NCBI GenBank assembly: GCA_020636915.1
Contig: JACJWV010000002.1
Coordinates: forward strand, 124,001-188,000
Source: Nocardioides sp.
Lineage (GTDB): Bacteria > Actinomycetota > Actinomycetes > Propionibacteriales > Nocardioidaceae
DNA: 64,000 nt
Reading direction: 5' to 3'
In this document: positions 1 to 8,929 of the stretch, piece by piece
How positions within the stretch are numbered: position 1 is the stretch's first letter
How the letters are laid out: every line of letters starts with the position of its first letter
Translations under genes and position numbers: made by a program
The notes under the pieces: generated by a model
Told to the model about the DNA's origin: nothing
What the model saw: the letters and a program-made list of their open reading frames with translations, nothing else
Database searches by the model: none

Positions 1-1114
1 TGGCGAAGCTCGTCAGTCGACCCGAGGACCCGACGTTCCCGGCGATCGAGGCGATGTTGCGCACGATCGTCGACGACAGCAGCCAGGTGCGTCCGGCCGA
101 GAGCGTGCCACCGCCCTCGCCCTCGGCGTAGTTGTTCGTCACGGTGGAGTTGACGAGCACCAGGTTGCCGCGCGCCCAGATGCCTCCGCCGGCGTGGGCG
201 ACCGCCAGGTTGCGGGCGACCGTCGAGTTCACCAGCAGCACGTCGGCCTCCCCCGAGATCGCGCCACCTCGGTCGTCGGCCCGGTTCCCGGTCAACGTGG
301 AGTCGAAGACGGCGACGTCCCCGTCGAGGGTGAAGATCGCGCCTCCTGGCCCATCGGCGTCGCTCCCGTCGATGAGCGAGTTCACGACCGTGACGTCGCC
401 GTCCTCGTCGGTGTAGAGCGCACCCCCGTCGCCGTCGGTCGTGTTGCCGTCGATGAAGGACCGGACCACGAGGATGTCCCCGGTCGAGCCGATGGCGCCG
501 CCCGACCCGTCGACGAGGTTCGTGCTCAGCACGGAGTCGTAGACCTGGACGCCACCGCGACGCGCGTAGATCCCGCCACCGTCGTCGTTCGCGAGGTTGC
601 CGTTGACGAGGCAACGATGGACGGTCACCCGGCGCATCGAGAACACCCCGCCGCCAGGCTCCTCGGCGAGGTTCTGCTTGACGACGCAGTCGGACAGCAT
701 GATCTCGCCGCGTGAGGTCACGGCAGCACCCGGTCCGTCGGAACCGCCGCGGGTCAGGGTGACGTTGCGCAGGTCGAGCCAGCCGGTGCCGTCCTGGCGC
801 AGCAGTCGCTTCTCGAAGCACGTCTGGCGGATGATGTGGCCGTGTCCGTCGAGCACCATCGGGTACGGCGACTCGCGGATGGGGTCACCGAGGTGGCAGT
901 CCCGCAGCGCGATGTCCGCGCCGAGGTCGATGCGGGTGCGGACGGGATCGGCCCACGCCCTCCGCAGCTGCACCTCGGTGACCACCGGCTCGTCAGCAGG
1001 ACCCCGGTGCACCCCGCGGTGGCCGCGTGCGCCGGGCTCCGTCGAGGCAGGCCCGGGCGCCGCCACCGCAGCGAGGGCAGCGGTCGCGGCCAGGGCGGGC
1101 AGCCACCAACGCAT
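1..1114 (-). CDS. Secreted right-handed beta-helix surface protein, 3' end cut by window
   Basis: A reading frame of 371 codons starts at an ATG (complement of 1112-1114) preceded by a strong GGAGGAGGG ribosome site and runs off the left edge without a stop. The first about 25 residues (MRWWLPALAATAALAAVAAP) are a signal peptide. The rest is a repeated pattern of short beta strands and turns, for example NSTVARN and NSTVTNN, each followed by a GGGI-type turn. This is typical of polymorphic-membrane-protein or parallel beta-helix repeats. Such proteins are secreted adhesins or polysaccharide-binding proteins; no catalytic residues can be assigned. It follows the collagen-like gene on the same strand with a 54-nt gap, so co-transcription is possible. 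The C-terminal anchoring region is not visible. Confident as a beta-helix secreted protein, unsure of role. Confidence 0.85.
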   Translation of the reverse strand, partial: MRWWLPALAATAALAAVAAPGPASTEPGARGHRGVHRGPADEPVVTEVQLRRAWADPVRTRIDLGADIALRDCHLGDPIRESPYPMVLDGHGHIIRQTCFEKRLLRQDGTGWLDLRNVTLTRGGSDGPGAAVTSRGEIMLSDCVVKQNLAEEPGGGVFSMRRVTVHRCLVNGNLANDDGGGIYARRGGVQVYDSVLSTNLVDGSGGAIGSTGDILVVRSFIDGNTTDGDGGALYTDEDGDVTVVNSLIDGSDADGPGGAIFTLDGDVAVFDSTLTGNRADDRGGAISGEADVLLVNSTVARNLAVAHAGGGIWARGNLVLVNSTVTNNYAEGEGGGTLSAGRTWLLSSTIVRNIASIAGNVGSSGRLTSFA

Positions 1115-1168
1115 CGCCCTCCTCCGGGCCGCCCGGACCGTGGTCGGTGTCCACGGCCCCGGTCGGGG

Positions 1169-1954
<786 letters not shown>

Positions 1955-2014
1955 CCCTGGACGATAGGTCCGGCCGGGCCGGGCGGGGGCCGATACGGCA
2001 CAACCCGTCCGAGG

Positions 2015-2761
2015 TCAGCCGGTGCGGTCGGCGTACGACTCGGCGGCGGCGTAGACGGAGTCGACGTAGGACTGGGCGTGGTTGTAGGAGAAGATCGCGT
2101 CCGCCCAGCCCGAGCCCGACGTGAGGTCGTGGCCGTCGGCGCACAGGTAGCGGGCCGCGGTGTACGCCGCGTCGTCGAGGTCGTTGGGGTCGGCGACCCC
2201 GTCACCGTCGCCGTCGGCACCCCAGGTCTCCCAGGTCGACGGGATGAACTGCAGCGGGCCGACCGCGTGGTCCCACCGCGGGTCCCCGTGCCAGGTCGTC
2301 GTCTCCGGGGTGGCCGGGATGGCCGCCACCTTGCCCCGGCCGTCGAGCGCCGGCCCGAGGATGACGCTCGAGGAGTGGCCGTCGTCGCCGAGCGTGCGCC
2401 CGCCGATCGTGCCGTGCTGGGACTCCACCCACCCGATGCCGGCCAGCGTGGTCCAGCCGACCTTGCAGCCGGTCGGCTCGGCGAGCTGGGCGTTCGCGTA
2501 GGCGCGGACGGCGGGGGCGGGGATGCCGGCCTTCGCCGCGGTGTCGGTCACCCACTGCGGGGCGACCTGTCGGGGGCCGACGGGCTTGCCGGGGGCGACG
2601 TCCCCCTCGGACCGTGGCGCCGGCGCGGGCGCGCCGACGTACTGCTGCTCGGCGACCGAGAAGGACGGCGCGGCGAGCACGGTCTGCGAGGCGAGGTAGC
2701 CGGCGCCGGCAACCACGACGAGGGCGGTCGCCAGGCTGGCGACCGCGCGAGCAGGGCTCAT
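2015..2761 (-). CDS. Secreted lytic murein transglycosylase translationally coupled to pstB
   Basis: The 248-aa protein starts at MSPARAV. Its ATG overlaps the pstB stop codon as ATGA, which decides the start against a longer upstream frame. Residues 7-31 are a signal or anchor segment. The SLT/MltB-type fold shows in WVESQHG (putative catalytic Glu113), GPLQFIPSTW, a DGDGVADPND turn resembling a calcium-binding loop, and the C-terminal AIFSYNHAQSYVD. Enzymes of this family cleave the MurNAc-GlcNAc bond of peptidoglycan with 1,6-anhydro product formation. Coupling to a phosphate-transport ATPase gene suggests wall remodelling under phosphate limitation (inference). It is the last gene of the tightly packed pst series. 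Confidence 0.85.
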   Translation of the reverse strand: MSPARAVASLATALVVVAGAGYLASQTVLAAPSFSVAEQQYVGAPAPAPRSEGDVAPGKPVGPRQVAPQWVTDTAAKAGIPAPAVRAYANAQLAEPTGCKVGWTTLAGIGWVESQHGTIGGRTLGDDGHSSSVILGPALDGRGKVAAIPATPETTTWHGDPRWDHAVGPLQFIPSTWETWGADGDGDGVADPNDLDDAAYTAARYLCADGHDLTSGSGWADAIFSYNHAQSYVDSVYAAAESYADRTG

Positions 2762-3594
2762 CCGAAACGACCGTGGACGTAGTCGGCGGTCCGCGGGTCC
2801 TGCGGGTCCTGGAACATCGCGGTCGTGTCGCCGTGCTCGACGATCACGCCTGGGGTGCCCTGCGACGCCAGGAAGAAGGCGCACTGGTCCGAGACGCGGG
2901 CGGCCTGCTGCATGTTGTGGGTGACGATGACGATGGTGACCTCCTGGGCCAGCTCCTTCATCGTCTGCTCGATCACGTTCGTCGAGGTGGGGTCGAGCGC
3001 GGAGCACGGCTCGTCCATCAGCAGCACACGCGGCTTGATGGCCAGCGACCGCGCGATGCAGAGGCGCTGCTGCTGACCGCCCGAGAGGCCGCCGCCGGGG
3101 GCGTCGAGGCGGTCCTTGACCTCGTTCCAGAGCCCACCCTTGGTCAGGCAGGACTCGACGAGCTCCTCCTTGGTCGAGCGGGATGCCTTCGTGCCGGTGA
3201 GCTTGAGCCCCGCGAGCACGTTCTCCCGGATCGACATGGCCGGGAACGGGTTCGGCTTCTGGAAGACCATGCCGATCGCCCGGCGGGCGTCGATGAGCCG
3301 CTTGGACGGGTCGTAGATGTCCTCACCGTCGAGCAGGACCTCGCCGGCCAGCTGCGCCGACGGGACGAGCTCGTGCATCCGGTTGAGGATGCGCAGGAAG
3401 GTCGACTTGCCGCACCCGGAGGGGCCGATCAGCGCCGTGATCTGGCCCGCGCGCATGGTCAGCGAGACCCGGTCGAGCACCTTGTGCTGACCGAACCACG
3501 CCGTGATGTCGCGGCCCTCGATCTCCGCCAGCCCGCGGTTCGGCCCGGGCGGGGTCGCCGGGAGGACGGTGGTCTCGTCGGCTGCTGCGGTCAT
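2758..3594 (-). CDS. pstB: Phosphate ABC transporter ATP-binding protein PstB
   Basis: The 278-aa protein is the cytoplasmic ATPase that drives high-affinity phosphate import through PstC and PstA. It shows Walker A GPSGCGKST, the ABC signature LSGGQQQRLCIARSLA, Walker B VLLMDEPCSALDPTS and the switch His in IVIVTHNMQQA. Length and order match PstB closely, with a short N-terminal extension (about 25 residues) before the core. The ATG is preceded by AAAGGAAC at proper spacing. It lies after the Ig-containing PstS with a 111-nt gap holding a strong hairpin. Its stop overlaps the transglycosylase start. pstC and pstA are about 7-9 kb upstream in the same direction, which is an unusually wide separation. 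Confidence 0.96.
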   Translation of the reverse strand: MTAAADETTVLPATPPGPNRGLAEIEGRDITAWFGQHKVLDRVSLTMRAGQITALIGPSGCGKSTFLRILNRMHELVPSAQLAGEVLLDGEDIYDPSKRLIDARRAIGMVFQKPNPFPAMSIRENVLAGLKLTGTKASRSTKEELVESCLTKGGLWNEVKDRLDAPGGGLSGGQQQRLCIARSLAIKPRVLLMDEPCSALDPTSTNVIEQTMKELAQEVTIVIVTHNMQQAARVSDQCAFFLASQGTPGVIVEHGDTTAMFQDPQDPRTADYVHGRFG

Positions 3595-3646
3595 CGGTAG
3601 TTCCTTTGAAGAGTTTGCTGATCCGAATTGTGCCTGATCCCCGCAC

Positions 3647-3672
3647 GGCCCGCCCGGGGAGGCGGGCGGGCC
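3647..3672 (-). terminator. Perfect 10-bp intercistronic GC hairpin between the Ig-PstS gene and pstB
   Basis: Arms GGCCCGCCCG and CGGGCGGGCC enclose a 6-nt loop. There is no U run on the minus strand, so it may be an actinobacterial I-shaped terminator or a 3' stabiliser that makes PstS mRNA more abundant than pstB mRNA (inference). Confidence 0.6.
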
Positions 3673-3705
3673 GGCGGGGCAGTGCCTGCACCTACAGGCG
3701 GTGGG

Positions 3706-5247
3706 TCACTTCTGCTTGATGCTGAAGGACGTGCTCGAACCGGCCACGAGGGCGTCGCCCCCGTAGACCGCCTTCAGCGAGTGCTTCCCCTTGCTGAGCT
3801 TCGGCAGGGTGATGGTCACCTTGCCGCCCTTGAGGGTGCCGGAGGCCAGGGTCTTCGAGCCCTCCTTGATCGTCACCTTGCCGGTCGGGGTCGCACCGGA
3901 GGCCGTGACCGTCACCGTCCCCTTGCCCTTCTTGCCGGCCGCGACGCTGGCCGGGAACGACTCGGAGGACGACGAGCTGGTCTTGACCGTCACGGAGGCC
4001 TCCGCGGAGGCGGACGGCTCGAAGACCGAGCCCTCCTCGGGGGTGAACTCGGCGGTGTAGGTGTGGTCCCCCGGCGCCACGCCGCTCAGCGTGGTGCTCG
4101 CCGCACCCGAGACCAGCGGGACGTCGCTGGCGACCTGGGTGTCGCCCTCGAAGAAGTCCACGGTGCCCGCAGGCGAGGTGGATCCGGTGACGGTGGCGGA
4201 GAGCGTGGCCTTGTTCGCACCCGGGCTGGTGGCCGTGAGCACGGTGGTGGTGACGACCTGCTGGTTCGTCGTGAAGTTGCTGCTCGCCGACTGGGTCTGG
4301 GCGCCGCAGACGCCGCCGTGCGCCGGAGTCGCCAGCTGCTGGAAGCCCGCCGACTCGATCAGGTCGCGAGCGTCGGTGGAGCACAGGGCGCCGTCGGAGC
4401 CGAACGCCGCCTGGATGACGGGGTTGGCGAGGTCGGTGCCGCGCACGACGTTGTAGAGCGCCCGGTCGGCGCTCCAACCCTGCTCGACCTGGACGGTACC
4501 GGCGAGGCCGGCACGACCCTTGGAGAACGGCGCGACCGCGTCGGGGTTGCCCTGGATCGGGGCCGGGTCGTGCTCCTGGACCTCGACGACGTCGCTGCCG
4601 AGGGTGACGGCGACGCCACCGTTCATGGCCTTGAGCTGGGACTCGAAGAAGGATCGCGTGCCCGAACCGGCCTGCGGGATCATCGGGACGATGGCGCCGG
4701 CTACGCCCCCGATCTGGCTCCAGTTGGTGGTGTCGCCCTTGTAGATGCTGACGATCTGCGCCGGGGTGAGGGACGCGGGAGCGTGCGACGGGGTGGCCTT
4801 GGAGACCGTCATCACCAGGGTGTCCAGCGCGAACGGGAACGCGTAGAGACCGTTCTGGGCCTCGGTCGTGCTGATCGCCGAGGACGAGCGCGCGAAGTCG
4901 ATGTCGGTGTTGTTGCCCGCGCCGTAGAGCAGGCCCTTGCCCGCACCCGAGCCGTTCGGGCGGTTGATGGCACCGCTCGGCAGGGTGATCTGACCGCCTC
5001 CGGTCGCCGCGAAGCTGGCGATCTTCGGCAGGCCCGTCGTACGGGGGTCGTTGTTCCACGCCTCGGCGAAGAGGTGCATGACGTGCTGGGTGGTGTCCGA
5101 ACCGACACCGATCAGGTCGCCGGCAACCGGGGTGATGCTCGGGTCGTCGGGGTCGGTGGCAGCGGAGGCCGCACCTGCGGACAGGGCGACCGCGGAACCG
5201 GCGAGGGCAGCCGCGACGGCGCCCGCGAGGGTCTTGCGTACAAACAT
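3706..5247 (-). CDS. PstS-type phosphate-binding protein with two C-terminal Ig-like domains
   Basis: The 513-aa protein begins at MFVRKTLAG, with AGAGAGCG upstream. A signal peptide spans residues 1-29 (cleavage near ASA-AT). No lipobox Cys is seen, so it is probably secreted rather than a lipoprotein. Residues about 40-330 form a periplasmic-binding-protein-like domain with GVGSDTTQ near the start, the KGDTTNWSQIGG segment and the PQAGSGTRSFF phosphate-loop motif of PstS. Residues about 345-513 form two bacterial Ig-like (Big_3_5-type) beta-sandwiches separated by a Ser/Lys-rich linker. A soluble phosphate receptor with Ig modules suggests display within the cell wall. It sits between the pseudo-sortase and pstB, flanked by a hairpin on each side, so its transcript may be processed separately. 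Confidence 0.85.
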   Translation of the reverse strand: MFVRKTLAGAVAAALAGSAVALSAGAASAATDPDDPSITPVAGDLIGVGSDTTQHVMHLFAEAWNNDPRTTGLPKIASFAATGGGQITLPSGAINRPNGSGAGKGLLYGAGNNTDIDFARSSSAISTTEAQNGLYAFPFALDTLVMTVSKATPSHAPASLTPAQIVSIYKGDTTNWSQIGGVAGAIVPMIPQAGSGTRSFFESQLKAMNGGVAVTLGSDVVEVQEHDPAPIQGNPDAVAPFSKGRAGLAGTVQVEQGWSADRALYNVVRGTDLANPVIQAAFGSDGALCSTDARDLIESAGFQQLATPAHGGVCGAQTQSASSNFTTNQQVVTTTVLTATSPGANKATLSATVTGSTSPAGTVDFFEGDTQVASDVPLVSGAASTTLSGVAPGDHTYTAEFTPEEGSVFEPSASAEASVTVKTSSSSSESFPASVAAGKKGKGTVTVTASGATPTGKVTIKEGSKTLASGTLKGGKVTITLPKLSKGKHSLKAVYGGDALVAGSSTSFSIKQK

Positions 5248-5294
5248 CTGGGTTCGCTCTCTGTGTTGGTCATACATGGTGTTGTCGTGGTGCG

Positions 5295-5316
5295 CCGGCC
5301 GCCCGGGAGCGGCCGG
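5295..5316 (-). terminator. Perfect 8-bp hairpin between pseudo-sortase and Ig-PstS genes
   Basis: Arms CCGGCCGC and GCGGCCGG enclose a 6-nt loop in the 74-nt gap. No U tract follows. It could attenuate read-through or protect an RNA end; with the hairpin at 3647-3672 it brackets the PstS gene. Confidence 0.5.
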
Positions 5317-5321
5317 TGAGG

Positions 5322-6302
5322 TCAGATCAGGTTGGGCAGCAGACGCATCACCACGTCCGTGGACGCCCAGGCCAGAGCGATCACGAGGGGGGCCGCGACC
5401 ACCCACACGAGCACTGCCGACCATCGCTGACGGGCGACGACGACCCCGAGGGTCGCCGCCAGGAGCAGGGCCAGGCACAGGGCCAGGAGCGGCACCGCTC
5501 CCGGCTCGTTGGCCATCGCCTGCTCCGAATCGGGAACCGCCAGGGGCCGACCGGGCGGCGCGGGATACCCCTTCGGGGCGTCGGCGTCGACGTAGACGAC
5601 GTTGTCCGGCGTGATCGCGCCGAGGCGGCCACTGCCCTCAGCGGTCACGAGCACGAGGCGCGCGGCGCCGTCGGCGACCGGCTGCGGCAGGGGGTCGCCC
5701 GCCCGTCGCACGTCGGTGACGGTGAAGACCTTGCGGCCCTGCGCGGCGACAACCTGGATCTTGTCACCGCGCTGCAGCTGGGTGATGTCACCGAAAGGTC
5801 CGCCGTAGGTCGTCGCGCGGCCGTAGACGACCGAGGTGCCGACCTGGCCCGGGAGAGGGGTGTCGCGGCGGTGGCCCGGTCCCGCGAGCAGGTCGCCCGA
5901 CGCCGTCCCCTCGACGACCGTCTGCTCCACGCCGATGCTCGGGATCGTCAGCAGCGCGACGGGGTCTCCTGCCGGGACGACCGGCCCGACCGGTGCCGTC
6001 AGCCCCGCCAGCTCGGTCCGGAACTGGCGGTACAGCAGCTCCTGGGACCGGTTCTCCGAGAGCGCGCCGAGGAACAGCATCTGGGCGGCGATCCAGAGGC
6101 AGACGAGGGCGATCATCGTGAACGCCGACGAGAGCACCACGGACGCGGTGTCCGGCCCGGTCGGCGGGCCGGCCGGACGCGCAGGACGCGCGGCGTGCGG
6201 CGTCGGCGCCGGCCGCCGCGGTTTGCGCAGGCGTCGCCGCCTCGGAGGCGCCGGAGTCGGCTGCGACGACGTCGTCTCGGGCGGGTCGAGGGTCGCGGTC
6301 AT
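5322..6302 (-). CDS. Sortase-fold membrane protein lacking catalytic His and Cys (pseudo-sortase)
   Basis: The 326-aa protein starts at MTATLDPP; the ATG overlaps the preceding stop as ATGA. It has a basic, Pro-rich cytoplasmic N-terminus (1-50), a membrane segment (about 55-80), an extracytoplasmic domain (about 110-245) and two C-terminal membrane segments (about 268-290 and 294-314). The extracytoplasmic domain reads as a class E/F sortase: LTIPSIGVEQTVVEG, GPGHRRDTPLPGQVG, YGRATTYGGPF, LQRGDKIQV. The catalytic His expected in the GHRTTYG-type motif is Arg162, and the catalytic Cys expected in the LTTC-type motif is Ala221 (LVLVTAEG). It therefore cannot do normal transpeptidation; a binding or scaffold role for the adjacent anchored PstS-like proteins is likely (inference). 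The fold assignment is fairly sure, the function open. Confidence 0.8.
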   Translation of the reverse strand: MTATLDPPETTSSQPTPAPPRRRRLRKPRRPAPTPHAARPARPAGPPTGPDTASVVLSSAFTMIALVCLWIAAQMLFLGALSENRSQELLYRQFRTELAGLTAPVGPVVPAGDPVALLTIPSIGVEQTVVEGTASGDLLAGPGHRRDTPLPGQVGTSVVYGRATTYGGPFGDITQLQRGDKIQVVAAQGRKVFTVTDVRRAGDPLPQPVADGAARLVLVTAEGSGRLGAITPDNVVYVDADAPKGYPAPPGRPLAVPDSEQAMANEPGAVPLLALCLALLLAATLGVVVARQRWSAVLVWVVAAPLVIALAWASTDVVMRLLPNLI

Positions 6303-8929
6303 CGCCGCCTCCTGACAGCTGGCCCGGCGACCTTGAGAGCGAGGGTGACCAGGCACCCGATCGCGCCCAGCAGCAGGAGCAGCGGGAGCAGCCCTCCAGC
6401 GAGGCTGGAGCTCACCGGCGACGTCGCCGGCATCTGCACCGCGGTCGTGACGTTCGACGGCGTGGCGGAAGGTGACGCACCGTCGCCGGCCGGCGGCTCG
6501 CCGTTGCCCGGGACGCCCGGCGCGGTCACACCGCCGCCGGGGCCGATGCCACCGCCGGTCCCACCGACGCCGCCGTCGTCACCACCGGTCCCGTCTCCTC
6601 CGTCGGACGGGGGCTCCTCCTGGGCCTCGATCGCGTCGGCGGACTCCTGTGCGGCGTCGTACAGCTTGGCGGTGACCCCGGTCTTCTCGATCGGGAGGAA
6701 GCCATCGGGCAGCTGCCCGTTGCCGCTGCCGGGCTTCTGGCCCTCGCTCGTCGAGATGCGGATGAACTGCGCGACCTTGTCGGCGTCCTCCTGGTCGAGG
6801 TTCTGCAGCCGCGCGGCGGTGTAGACGACCATCGTGCCCGGGTAGGCCGTCGCGGACTTCCGTACGTCGGCCTGGTCGAGGACGAAGGGGGAGTATTGCT
6901 TCGTCTGCTTCGACAGCGCGACGGCCGCGGCGAGCGACTTCGTCGTCGGCCCGACGTAGACCCCCGGCTTCGTCTCGAGCTCCGCCGAGCGGAGGCCGTA
7001 GCGGGCCGCGTCGCCGAGGCTCACGATGCCGAGCATGAACCGGGTGCCGTAGCCCTGCCGGTCGATCCGGCCGAGCTTGTAGAGCCCGCTGGCCGGGTCG
7101 TAGTCGCAGCGCGTCTGCACGTTCGGCCACGCGTCGAGCAGCGCCTCCGCGATCTTGCGCAGCGTCGTGACCGGCGCGGCGATCTGGTTGAAGTAGACCG
7201 CCGGGTTCTTCTTGCGGCAGTCGCTGTCGGTCTCGGGGACGTAGGTGTCCAGCAGCGGCCAGTCCGGCCGGGGCACCGAGATGCCCTTGAAGGACGGGTT
7301 GACCTTCATCCCCCACGGGTCGGCCTTGCCGTTGATGAAGTCCATCGCGTCCTTGTCCTGGGCGATGTACTCCGTGAGCTGCTCGATGACGTCGGAGCTG
7401 TTGGACAGGGACAGGACGGTGGCGCCCGCCTCCTGGCTGATCTGGGTCAGCCCCGGGTTGAGCTCGATGAACTCCGGGTCGTTCATGATGCCGAGCGGGT
7501 TGTCACCGATGCCCGGGTGGCCGCGGCCCAGGTCGGAGCCGAGGTAGGACTGCGTGAGGAGCTTGGCGAGGAGTCGCCCGTTCAGCTTCAGGTCCGTCAG
7601 CTCGCCCGCGTTGTCGGGCTTGTCGATCTGGTAGCCGATCGAGAAGCCGGTCACCGCCGTCGGTGCGTAGCCCACCGGGTTCGCGCCGCGCTGCTCGTGC
7701 TCGGACGACACCTCGGCAGCGACCCCACCGCCGGCCTCCATGAGGTTCCAGCCGGCCTCGTCCGACATGTTGTTGAACTGGAACTTGAAGCGCTGCTTGT
7801 TCAGGCAGTAGGCCGGGGCCCACTGCAGCGCGGCCTGGGCGAGGAGCTCCGACCCGTAGAACCCGGTCGGCGCTCGGGGGTCGAGCACGTCGCACGTGTC
7901 CGGCGGCAGGCCGAAGGTGATCGGGATGGAGAAACGGTTCTTCCAGTTCGACGGCGACCACCACAGCGACGGCGAGACGGCCTGGTCGACGCCGTCGTTG
8001 GCGAAGTTGCTGGAGCCCGCCGGGAACCGGCCGCCCTTGCGGCAGGCCTTGTCCGAGATCGACATGGGCGACGACGGCTGGTCGCACGACAGGCCGGCGA
8101 TCGGGATGACCTCGATCGTGCACGGCGTGTCGTGGTTGCACCCGAGCGACTCGTTCTCGACGTCGCTGCGCACCTCGAACTGGACCGATCCGGTGCCGTC
8201 GAGGTCGGTGAACGCCGCGACCTCCGCCGGCGGGAAGGCCGCACCGACGGCCGCCTCGGGCGGCATGTTGTTGACGTCGCAGGCCGCGAACGTCTTGCCC
8301 TTGGCCGACACGAACGGCGTCAGCTTGGTGAAGTACGGCGGCACGTCGGCGTTGGGGCAGGCGGCGGTCGGGAACGGGTCCATGCCGGACACCCGCTCCT
8401 TCTCGGCGGGCGTCGCGTCGAGGTCGTGGATCCAGCTCGCCTCGCCGTCCGCCCGGGCGACCTGGGAGCGCTGAGCGATGGAGCCGGTCCAGCAGGTCTC
8501 CGGTCGCACCCGTTGCTTCAACGGTAGGGACGAGTCGTCCGTGCCTCGGCACTGGACGATGACGACCGGGTACTCCTGGTTGAGGCCGTTCTCGCCGTAC
8601 GGGTTGCTCGCGCGGCCACCGCTGGGCTGGGCGCCCTTCCAGCTGATGAGGATCCGCTGCCGCCCACGGAGGTCCTTCGTCTTGTCCGCGCTCACCGTGA
8701 CGGTGTGGCTCGGGAAGGAGTAGGTCGAGCCGTCGGTGTTCACGAACTGTCGTGTCAGCGTCTTGGTGTCGCTGAAGCCGTCCGACTTCTTGGCGGCGAT
8801 GTGAGGAACCGCTGCGTACCGAGCGGGGGCTGTGCCGGAGTTCGTCGCCGGCGGCGCCGGTGAGGCGAGGGCGGCCGCCGGGAGCGCGAGGGCGAGGAAG
8901 CCGGCGACGAGGGCGAGGGCGCGCTTCAC
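6299..8929 (-). CDS. Large membrane-anchored PstS-like (PBP-fold) extracellular protein
   Basis: The 876-aa protein uses a GTG start that overlaps the preceding stop as GTGA. It has a signal peptide (about 1-23), a large extracytoplasmic region with several Cys, a Gly/Pro/Asp-rich linker (about 775-832) and a C-terminal membrane segment (about 843-865) ending in RRRR. The segment GFSIGYQIDKPDNAGELTDL, followed by LNGRLLAKLL, resembles the part of PstS proteins before the first hinge (compare LSGETIAKIF in the neighbouring PstS). The segment with LSNSSDVIEQLTEY also resembles a binding-protein helix. Just before the membrane segment is MPATS (833-837), placed where an LPxTG sorting motif would lie. 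It is much longer than PstS (about 350 aa). Location in the pst operon supports phosphate or phospho-ester capture, but the ligand is unknown. Confidence 0.75.
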   Translation of the reverse strand: MKRALALVAGFLALALPAAALASPAPPATNSGTAPARYAAVPHIAAKKSDGFSDTKTLTRQFVNTDGSTYSFPSHTVTVSADKTKDLRGRQRILISWKGAQPSGGRASNPYGENGLNQEYPVVIVQCRGTDDSSLPLKQRVRPETCWTGSIAQRSQVARADGEASWIHDLDATPAEKERVSGMDPFPTAACPNADVPPYFTKLTPFVSAKGKTFAACDVNNMPPEAAVGAAFPPAEVAAFTDLDGTGSVQFEVRSDVENESLGCNHDTPCTIEVIPIAGLSCDQPSSPMSISDKACRKGGRFPAGSSNFANDGVDQAVSPSLWWSPSNWKNRFSIPITFGLPPDTCDVLDPRAPTGFYGSELLAQAALQWAPAYCLNKQRFKFQFNNMSDEAGWNLMEAGGGVAAEVSSEHEQRGANPVGYAPTAVTGFSIGYQIDKPDNAGELTDLKLNGRLLAKLLTQSYLGSDLGRGHPGIGDNPLGIMNDPEFIELNPGLTQISQEAGATVLSLSNSSDVIEQLTEYIAQDKDAMDFINGKADPWGMKVNPSFKGISVPRPDWPLLDTYVPETDSDCRKKNPAVYFNQIAAPVTTLRKIAEALLDAWPNVQTRCDYDPASGLYKLGRIDRQGYGTRFMLGIVSLGDAARYGLRSAELETKPGVYVGPTTKSLAAAVALSKQTKQYSPFVLDQADVRKSATAYPGTMVVYTAARLQNLDQEDADKVAQFIRISTSEGQKPGSGNGQLPDGFLPIEKTGVTAKLYDAAQESADAIEAQEEPPSDGGDGTGGDDGGVGGTGGGIGPGGGVTAPGVPGNGEPPAGDGASPSATPSNVTTAVQMPATSPVSSSLAGGLLPLLLLLGAIGCLVTLALKVAGPAVRRRR

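Noticed and set aside
3628..5319. 563-codon plus-strand open frame opposite the Ig-PstS gene
   Set aside because: Antisense shadow of a clearly conserved protein; low-complexity Arg/Gly/Asp product.
5322..6302. Functional class E sortase
   Set aside because: The catalytic His and Cys positions read Arg and Ala, so it is described as a pseudo-sortase.
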